From positions 1 through 11,283 of the forward strand of contig DAGQ01000111.1 in the NCBI GenBank assembly GCA_002498205.1: a DNA stretch of 11,283 bases. The letters run 5' to 3'. The notes below the pieces were generated by a model. The model was not told the DNA's origin, did no database searches, and saw only the letters and a list, made by a program, of their open reading frames with translations. Position 1 is the first letter of the stretch; every line of letters starts with the position of its first letter. The translations under genes were made by a program, and so were the position numbers. This document shows, piece by piece, positions 7,228-11,283 of this stretch. This stretch comes from Euryarchaeota archaeon UBA596 (GTDB lineage Archaea > Thermoplasmatota > Poseidoniia > Poseidoniales > Poseidoniaceae).

Positions 7228-8232
7228 ATGAGTTTGTTTAATGGGCTAGAAATTGAAAAAATTGTAGCCGATGGTGATTTGGATGGATTGATTGCAGCAT
7301 CAATATTGAAATCATATTTTTCAGAAGCGGAAACAATTTTTGCTCATGCTGCAGAAATTAGAAATGGAAATTTAGATACTGTTATCGACAGAAAAACCGC
7401 AATATGTGATTTACCATTTCATCCAAATTGTGGATTATATTTAGATCATCATAGTACGAATAAACCTACAGAAATAGAATTAAAAAAATTTACAACACAA
7501 GGCGGGAACTGTGAATGGTATCCTGTAGATTCAGCTGCACGTGTTGCTTTTGATTTATGTTCAAAAGAAATAGATTTATCACATCTTGAAAACTTTATGG
7601 AGATGGTAGACAAATTAGATTCTGGTAAAATTTCACTTTCAGAGTTTAATTCAGATAATCCAATATTATGGCTTTCTAAAACAATTAATTTAGAAGATTT
7701 AGATTATGTATATACGTTATTAGAATGGTTTTCTTCAGGCAGAGATGTTAATGAAATCTTAAATGAAAAAGAAGTAATTAGGCGAATTAATTTGAAAAAA
7801 GATGAACAATCAAATTTGAAAAAGATAATTTTAGACAATGGAGAAGTAATTGATAGAATTGCAATTGTAAAAATGCAGGATACAGGTTTTCGTACCAATG
7901 GGTATCTTGTTACATCAACTTTTGGAGTTCAGTGCGATGCTTGCATTATTATTCATGGATACAGTGATGGTGAAATTGGAAATCATAGCAGACATCCACT
8001 TTCAGCATCATTTTATTGTAATAGTTTTTTACATTTTAATAATGGAGTCTTTGACTTAACTAAATTAGCTCAGGCTTTTGATGACAATGGAGGAGGTCAT
8101 CCAAACGCTTGTGGTTGTAGAATAATGCCACTAAGTGAAGGTAAACTTGTAAAAAGAAAATTAAATGAATTTGATATTGAAAATAATATTAAAGAATGGT
8201 TAAAGATTTGGGCAACTAGAAAGAAAGATTAA
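7228..8232 (+). CDS. DHH/DHHA1 family phosphoesterase
   Basis: 334 residues from ATG 7228; the in-frame TTG at 7219 would add three residues and is less likely. The N-terminal DHH domain has motif I as D-G-D-L-D-G (15-20), D-L-P at 61-63, the D-H-H triad in Y-L-D-H-H-S (71-76) and a further conserved Asp in V-D-K-L-D near 128. These are the Mn-binding residues of the RecJ/NrnA/PDE superfamily. The C-terminal DHHA1 domain ends with the substrate-binding G-G-G-H-P-N-A-C-G-C (288-297). All key residues are present, so an active metal-dependent phosphodiesterase acting on a short oligonucleotide, cyclic dinucleotide or single-stranded nucleic acid is likely. Archaea carry many such proteins of undefined substrate, so I do not assign a symbol. 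It is too short for bacterial RecJ. The stop overlaps the convergent membrane-protein stop by 4 bp. Confidence 0.9.
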   Translation: MSLFNGLEIEKIVADGDLDGLIAASILKSYFSEAETIFAHAAEIRNGNLDTVIDRKTAICDLPFHPNCGLYLDHHSTNKPTEIELKKFTTQGGNCEWYPVDSAARVAFDLCSKEIDLSHLENFMEMVDKLDSGKISLSEFNSDNPILWLSKTINLEDLDYVYTLLEWFSSGRDVNEILNEKEVIRRINLKKDEQSNLKKIILDNGEVIDRIAIVKMQDTGFRTNGYLVTSTFGVQCDACIIIHGYSDGEIGNHSRHPLSASFYCNSFLHFNNGVFDLTKLAQAFDDNGGGHPNACGCRIMPLSEGKLVKRKLNEFDIENNIKEWLKIWATRKKD

Positions 8233-8693
8233 ATTATTTTTAATAATTGTAAAAACCCTAAAAACCCATGTATACAACCAATTATAATTATTAAATCAGA
8301 TGCTCTACCATGTTTTCTTTTAGTTTCACTCCATTTTTCCTTAGCAATTCTTTGTTGTTTAGTTTTCATTCCAAGTTTCCATGTATAATAAAACAAAGCG
8401 GCCCCAATAAATCCAAATGCGCCGTGCGGTGATCTTGGAATAATCGATTTTAGAATTGTTTTTCCCGAATTTAAACCTGAAATCAAATTACCTAAAATTG
8501 CTAGTAATATCACAAATGAAAGTAGAAGTAATAATTTTTTACCTATTTCTTCATGTTTTTTTAATTTTTTTTCTCTTTCTATTCCCTTCAGATTTTTCCC
8601 GTCTTGTTTCCATTTATACTGAATAAAACATAATAGTAATAATCCTAATGCACTCAATGAATGTGTAATCATTAAGATTAATGAAATTTCCAT
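8229..8693 (-). CDS. Four-helix membrane protein with conserved-looking His residues (DUF4079-like?)
   Basis: 154 residues from ATG 8693. An in-frame GTG at 8702 overlaps the isocitrate dehydrogenase stop (GTGA) and would add three residues; coupling makes either possible. Four membrane helices are visible, near residues 1-24, 51-73, 88-107 and 131-152, separated by strongly basic loops (K-R-K-H-G-R and the Lys/Glu-rich 28-48). His occur near or within the helices: H11 in I-T-H-S, H90 in S-P-H-G-A-F-G-F-I-G-A, H128 and H142 in G-C-I-H-G-F. Paired His in a four-helix bundle suggests haem ligation as in cytochrome b561-like or DUF4079 proteins, but I cannot confirm this. It lies directly behind isocitrate dehydrogenase and is probably co-transcribed. 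Its 3' end overlaps the DHH gene by 4 bp. Confidence 0.7.
   Translation of the reverse strand: MEISLILMITHSLSALGLLLLCFIQYKWKQDGKNLKGIEREKKLKKHEEIGKKLLLLLSFVILLAILGNLISGLNSGKTILKSIIPRSPHGAFGFIGAALFYYTWKLGMKTKQQRIAKEKWSETKRKHGRASDLIIIIGCIHGFLGFLQLLKII
8232..8248. terminator. Possible AT-only inverted repeat at convergent gene ends
   Basis: A perfect 7 bp inverted repeat (AATTATT / AATAATT) with a TTT loop starts at the last base of the DHH stop codon and lies over the last codons of the convergent membrane-protein gene. It contains five T residues on the plus strand. It may help end transcription, but a stem made only of A/T pairs is weak and could be chance in such AT-rich DNA. Confidence 0.25.
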
Positions 8694-8698
8694 GAATC

Positions 8699-9946
8699 TC
8701 ACATATGACTGATAATTGCATCTCCAAATTCAGAACATTTTAGCAATTTAGCATCTTCCATCAGCCTTTCAAAATCATACGTAACAGTTTTTGCTGAAAT
8801 TGCTCCTTCCATTCCTCTGACAATTAAATTAGCAGCATCATTCCAACCCAGATATCTAAGCATCATTTCAGCTGATAGAATTAATGAACCTGGATTAACT
8901 TTGTCTAGTCCAGTATATTTTGGTGCAGTTCCATGTGTTGCCTCAAAAATAGCAATTCCCGTATCATAGTTTATATTCGCACCGGGAGCAATACCAATTC
9001 CTCCTACTTGAGCAGCTAGAGCGTCTGAGATATAGTCTCCATTTAGATTCATAGTAGCCAAAACGCCATATTCTTTTGGACGAGTCAATACTTGTTGAAG
9101 CATTGCATCAGCAATAACATCTTTTATTGTGATAATCGTTCCTGTATTTGGATTTTTAAGGGTGCACCATGGACCTCCATCAAGTAATTCAGCTCCGAAT
9201 TCATTTTGTGCTAACGAATAACCCCAATCTCTAAATCCACCTTCTGTAAATTTCATAATATTGCCTTTGTGAACTAAGGTTACACTATCTTTATCATTTT
9301 CAATAGCATACTTAATTGCTGCACGGACAATTCTTCCAGTTCCTTCAACAGAAATAGGCTTTATACCGATACCACTGGAATCTGGGAATCTAATTTTGTC
9401 AACACCCATTTCATTTTTTAGAAAGTCTATGACCTTCTTTACTTCAGTTGTTCCCATCTCCCATTCAATTCCTGCATATACATCTTCACTATTTTCACGG
9501 AAAATAATCATATCAACTGCACCAGGATCACGAACAGGGCTAGGAGTTCCTTCATACCATCTAACTGGTCGCACACAGGCAAAAAGATCTAATTTTTGGC
9601 GAAGGGCCACATTAAGACTCCTAATCCCTCCTCCAACTGGGGTCGTCAAAGGCCCTTTAATTGAAACAAGACCTCCCTTCATAGCATTTAATGTAGATTC
9701 AGGTAACCACTCTCCTGTTGCATTAAATGCTTTTTCTCCGGCTAAAACTTCATTCCAGTGGATTTGCTTTTCATTCCCGTAAGCCTTACTTACAGCAGCA
9801 TCTACAACTTTCTGCATTACGGGGGTAATATCTACTCCAATACCATCTCCTTCTATGAAATAGATTATTGGATTATTTGGGATTACTAGTTCTCCATTAT
9901 TCATTGTAATTGCTGTTCCTGCCATGTTATCATTCTGACCCGACAT
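8699..9946 (-). CDS. icd: NADP-dependent isocitrate dehydrogenase (bacterial type)
   Basis: It oxidatively decarboxylates isocitrate to 2-oxoglutarate in the TCA cycle, yielding NADPH. 415 residues, against 416 in E. coli, with near-collinear motifs. The substrate loop G-G-G-I-R-S-L-N-V-A-L-R (105-116) includes Ser110, the counterpart of phosphorylatable Ser113. Y157 in Y-A-G-I-E-W and K227 in V-H-K-G-N are the catalytic Tyr/Lys. D304 and D308 in L-N-G-D-Y-I-S-D bind the metal. Cofactor choice is visible: K343-Y344 in G-T-A-P-K-Y, and Y390 and R394 in T-Y-D-F-E-R, which are the NADP determinants in E. coli. The C-terminus (K-L-L-K-C-S-E-F-G-D-A-I-I) is strikingly E. coli-like. Start is ATG 9946; a possible TATA-like CTTATAATG (minus strand, 9976-9984) lies about 34 bases upstream. 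No isocitrate dehydrogenase kinase is in the window. Confidence 0.97.
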   Translation of the reverse strand: MSGQNDNMAGTAITMNNGELVIPNNPIIYFIEGDGIGVDITPVMQKVVDAAVSKAYGNEKQIHWNEVLAGEKAFNATGEWLPESTLNAMKGGLVSIKGPLTTPVGGGIRSLNVALRQKLDLFACVRPVRWYEGTPSPVRDPGAVDMIIFRENSEDVYAGIEWEMGTTEVKKVIDFLKNEMGVDKIRFPDSSGIGIKPISVEGTGRIVRAAIKYAIENDKDSVTLVHKGNIMKFTEGGFRDWGYSLAQNEFGAELLDGGPWCTLKNPNTGTIITIKDVIADAMLQQVLTRPKEYGVLATMNLNGDYISDALAAQVGGIGIAPGANINYDTGIAIFEATHGTAPKYTGLDKVNPGSLILSAEMMLRYLGWNDAANLIVRGMEGAISAKTVTYDFERLMEDAKLLKCSEFGDAIISHM

Positions 9947-9992
9947 GAGTGCCTTACATCAATACTCCCATTATTCATTATAAGTTAAGTTC

Positions 9993-10000
9993 AAAAAATA
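9993..10000 (+). promoter_or_regulatory. TATA-box-like element for the OsmC-like gene
   Basis: AAAAAATA is centred about 24 bases before ATG 10021. The 74 bp gap between the divergent isocitrate dehydrogenase and OsmC-like starts must hold promoters for both. A second A/T element for the minus strand lies at 9976-9984, so the two initiation regions are nearly back to back. Confidence 0.35.
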
Positions 10001-10020
10001 AGACTTAATCGATTGCATGT

Positions 10021-10416
10021 ATGTATCATGTAGATGTCACGTGGAAAGAAGAAACTGTTGCTATTTGTTCAGATAATAGGGGTAATGAGATGTTATGTAA
10101 TTGGGATAGTGATAATTCTTTATCTCCAGTTCAGATAATGGTTCAAATGGTTGGAGTTTGTAGTATGGCAGAAATCGTAGTCGGGATGAAAGAAAGAGAA
10201 TTTGACTCACTTTCAATTGGGATCGATTATGAGAGAAATAATGAAAATCCACGATATGTTAAAAATATGAATCTAATTTTTAAATTAAACACAGATCCTA
10301 AGTGGGAGAAATTAATTAGAAGATTAATAGAACAAACTATGACTAAATATTGTTCTGTAGCATCAACTCTATCTGGGGTAGCAAAAATATCTTGGGATTT
10401 AAAACTTAATTCCTAG
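10021..10416 (+). CDS. OsmC/Ohr family protein (YhfA-like)
   Basis: 131 residues. OsmC-family proteins are cytosolic dimers that reduce organic hydroperoxides, or act on related thiol chemistry, with two Cys residues. Both are present: Cys47 in S-P-V-Q-I-M-V-Q-M-V-G-V-C-S-M-A-E (35-51), the start of the long central helix, and Cys111 in T-K-Y-C-S-V-A-S-T-L (108-117). The K-Y-C-S-V form is typical of the YhfA-like branch rather than classical OsmC or Ohr, so peroxidase activity is less certain. Two further Cys occur at 16 and 26. The start at ATG 10021 fits the N-terminal strand V-D-V-T-W. An out-of-frame ATG lies at 10017. The gene diverges from isocitrate dehydrogenase, and its last 11 bp overlap the convergent helical-protein gene. 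Confidence 0.88.
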   Translation: MYHVDVTWKEETVAICSDNRGNEMLCNWDSDNSLSPVQIMVQMVGVCSMAEIVVGMKEREFDSLSIGIDYERNNENPRYVKNMNLIFKLNTDPKWEKLIRRLIEQTMTKYCSVASTLSGVAKISWDLKLNS

Positions 10417-10864
10417 TAGTTAATTCATTTACTAGTGGTTCTAGAATTGATAAATAATTATCATATTCTTCTTCTGTATTATTTTCCATCCAAACTCCTT
10501 CAGCAAAGGTATTTGATTGATTAAACTCTCTTGTAAAATCCATTCCAAGTAACCATTTTTCTTTTGATAATCCTTGAATTACAGCTTTTTTACTTAAGGA
10601 AATAATTTGATTTTCCAATTGGTTAGAATTTAAATTTTCTATGATTGTATTAGCCCAAGATTCCAATTCAAAATCGCCCGTTCCTTCACCTCTTTCTGTC
10701 CTTTCTTCTAAAATTTCTTTAGCAAACCGTTCTTCAATTTCTTCTCTCAAAGAAATGTCCAATCCCATTTTATCATGCAATTTCTCAATGATTAATGCAC
10801 CCTTTTTTGACATACTACCATCAGACCAAGCTATCTCTAGAGCCATCCAAAAAATAGTCTTCAA
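10406..10864 (-). CDS. Helical protein with TerB-like segment
   Basis: 152 residues from ATG 10864. No membrane helix or signal is seen. The N-terminal 50 residues, with E-I-A-W-S-D-G-S-M-S-K-K-G (10-22) followed by L-H-D-K-M-G-L-D-I-S (29-38), recall the TerB/COG4103-type helical domain, where a loop of the form A-D-G-x-x-x-x-x-E binds acidic partners or metal. The rest is mostly charged helix, with W-M-E-N-N-T-E-E-E-Y near the end. The upstream gene carries a matching segment (W-V-D-D-V-I-D-P-S-E then L-D-I-S). The two overlap by 4 bp (ATGA), so they are translationally coupled and probably work together. The TerB link is suggested by pattern only; function is unknown. The 3' end overlaps the OsmC-like gene by 11 bp. 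Confidence 0.72.
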   Translation of the reverse strand: MKTIFWMALEIAWSDGSMSKKGALIIEKLHDKMGLDISLREEIEERFAKEILEERTERGEGTGDFELESWANTIIENLNSNQLENQIISLSKKAVIQGLSKEKWLLGMDFTREFNQSNTFAEGVWMENNTEEEYDNYLSILEPLVNELTTRN

Positions 10865-11283
10865 TTTGAATCCTCCAACATTTCCCTCACTAATTTCATA
10901 TGTGTTTCAAATGAAATATCAAGATCTTTTCTTTTCCTTGCAAGTAATGCCACTTCCGATGGATCAATTACGTCATCAACCCAAACAGTATCTAACATCA
11001 TACGATACATTTCAATAATTTGATTTTCGGAAGTATCTTCTTTGATAGGTTCATTTTCATCATCATCATCAGAACCTAATTCAATTGTTTCTACCTGAAT
11101 TTCTTCATCATCAACTTCATCCATTAATTCTTCTAATGGGTCTTTGTACGTACTTTCATTATTTCCAGAATTTGAAGGTTCTCTTCCCCCAATTAAATCA
11201 AAAGGATCAATTTCCTCATCATCATCTAATTCCTCCTCCTCTGTTTCTCCAAGTGAAAATGAATCTTGACTCAATAGAGACTC
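10861..11283 (-). CDS. Highly acidic protein with C-terminal TerB-like segment, 5' end probably outside window
   Basis: The frame stays open to the right edge, reading E-S-L before a TTG at 11274. No ATG occurs until codon 51 counted from that TTG, so the true start is probably beyond the window; 137 residues follow the TTG. The first 80 residues are very rich in Asp and Glu and look disordered, with runs such as E-E-E-E-L-D-D-D-E-E and D-D-D-D-E. The last 50 residues form a helical domain, Y-R-M-M-L-D-T-V-W-V-D-D-V-I-D-P-S-E then K-D-L-D-I-S, matching the N-terminus of the coupled downstream protein. A low-complexity acidic arm on a helical domain suggests a regulatory or chaperone-like binding role, which is inference. 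Its stop codon overlaps the next start (ATGA). Confidence 0.7.
   Translation of the reverse strand, partial: ESLLSQDSFSLGETEEEELDDDEEIDPFDLIGGREPSNSGNNESTYKDPLEELMDEVDDEEIQVETIELGSDDDDENEPIKEDTSENQIIEMYRMMLDTVWVDDVIDPSEVALLARKRKDLDISFETHMKLVREMLEDSN
11057..11070. repeat. Short CAT/ATC trinucleotide run encoding an Asp tract
   Basis: About 14 bases of near-perfect ATC repeats encode the Asp-rich tract of the acidic protein on the minus strand. A shorter similar run lies at 11216-11226. These look like coding low complexity in an acidic region rather than a separate element, but such runs can vary in length between strains. Confidence 0.4.

Noticed and set aside
9396..9782. Open frame of 128 codons on the plus strand inside isocitrate dehydrogenase
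   Set aside because: It is antisense to highly conserved icd sequence and has no family features.
10641..11018. Open frame of 125 codons on the plus strand opposite the TerB-like pair
   Set aside because: Its translation is Ser/Pro/Phe-rich, as expected for the complement of Glu/Asp/Lys-rich coding sequence. The minus-strand genes have the coupled overlap and a shared motif.
10861..11283. Reading the Asp-rich tracts as EF-hand calcium sites
   Set aside because: The acidic runs lack the spacing and Gly/Ile positions of an EF-hand loop; they look like disordered low complexity.
1..11283. tRNA, CRISPR array, insertion sequence or toxin-antitoxin pair
   Set aside because: I found no cloverleaf-like segment, regularly spaced repeats, transposase motif or terminal inverted repeats. 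The small coupled pairs lack known toxin or antitoxin features.

Overview
The window is an AT-rich, gene-dense stretch with almost no space between genes. I read 14 protein genes, two of which run off the window edges, and saw no RNA genes, insertion sequences or CRISPR repeats. Several genes have a T/A-rich box about 24-27 bases before the initiator ATG and no Shine-Dalgarno sequence. That spacing is expected for leaderless transcripts with an archaeal TATA box. Archaeal-looking genes sit beside bacterial-type central-metabolism genes, so I infer a planktonic marine euryarchaeon of the Marine Group II/III (Candidatus Poseidoniia) kind. No marker gene in the window proves this.

Layout, left to right. 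Bases 1-841 (minus) hold the N-terminal part of a secreted protein with propeller-like repeats. It diverges from a malic enzyme with a fused phosphotransacetylase-like domain (986-3295, plus). Two coupled minus genes follow: a membrane-anchored, degenerate formylglycine-generating-enzyme-like (FGE-like) protein (3258-4136) and a small Trp-rich protein upstream of it (4137-4460). They diverge from a plus-strand run: an RlmH-type rRNA methyltransferase (4535-4960), a multi-pass membrane protein with a soluble helical tail (5001-5705), a small two-helix membrane protein (5754-6020) and a PduO-type cobalamin adenosyltransferase (6061-6750). A Nudix hydrolase (6737-7138, minus) diverges from a DHH/DHHA1 phosphoesterase (7228-8232, plus). 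NADP-type isocitrate dehydrogenase and a four-helix membrane protein form a minus-strand pair (8229-9946). An OsmC-like protein (10021-10416, plus) diverges from them. The right end has two overlapping minus genes that share a TerB-like helical segment (10406-11283).

Functionally, malic enzyme and isocitrate dehydrogenase both produce NADPH from organic acids, which fits a heterotrophic life. The adenosyltransferase makes coenzyme B12. RlmH, Nudix, DHH and OsmC are housekeeping functions for the ribosome, nucleotides and thiol/peroxide stress. I see no clear defence or mobile system.

The more unusual points are: the FGE-like protein lacking the usual Cys pair and carrying a membrane tail; the tandem TerB-like pair with one very acidic member; the histidine-bearing membrane protein behind isocitrate dehydrogenase; a Nudix box with a one-residue insertion; and the tail-to-tail overlap of all four convergent gene pairs.
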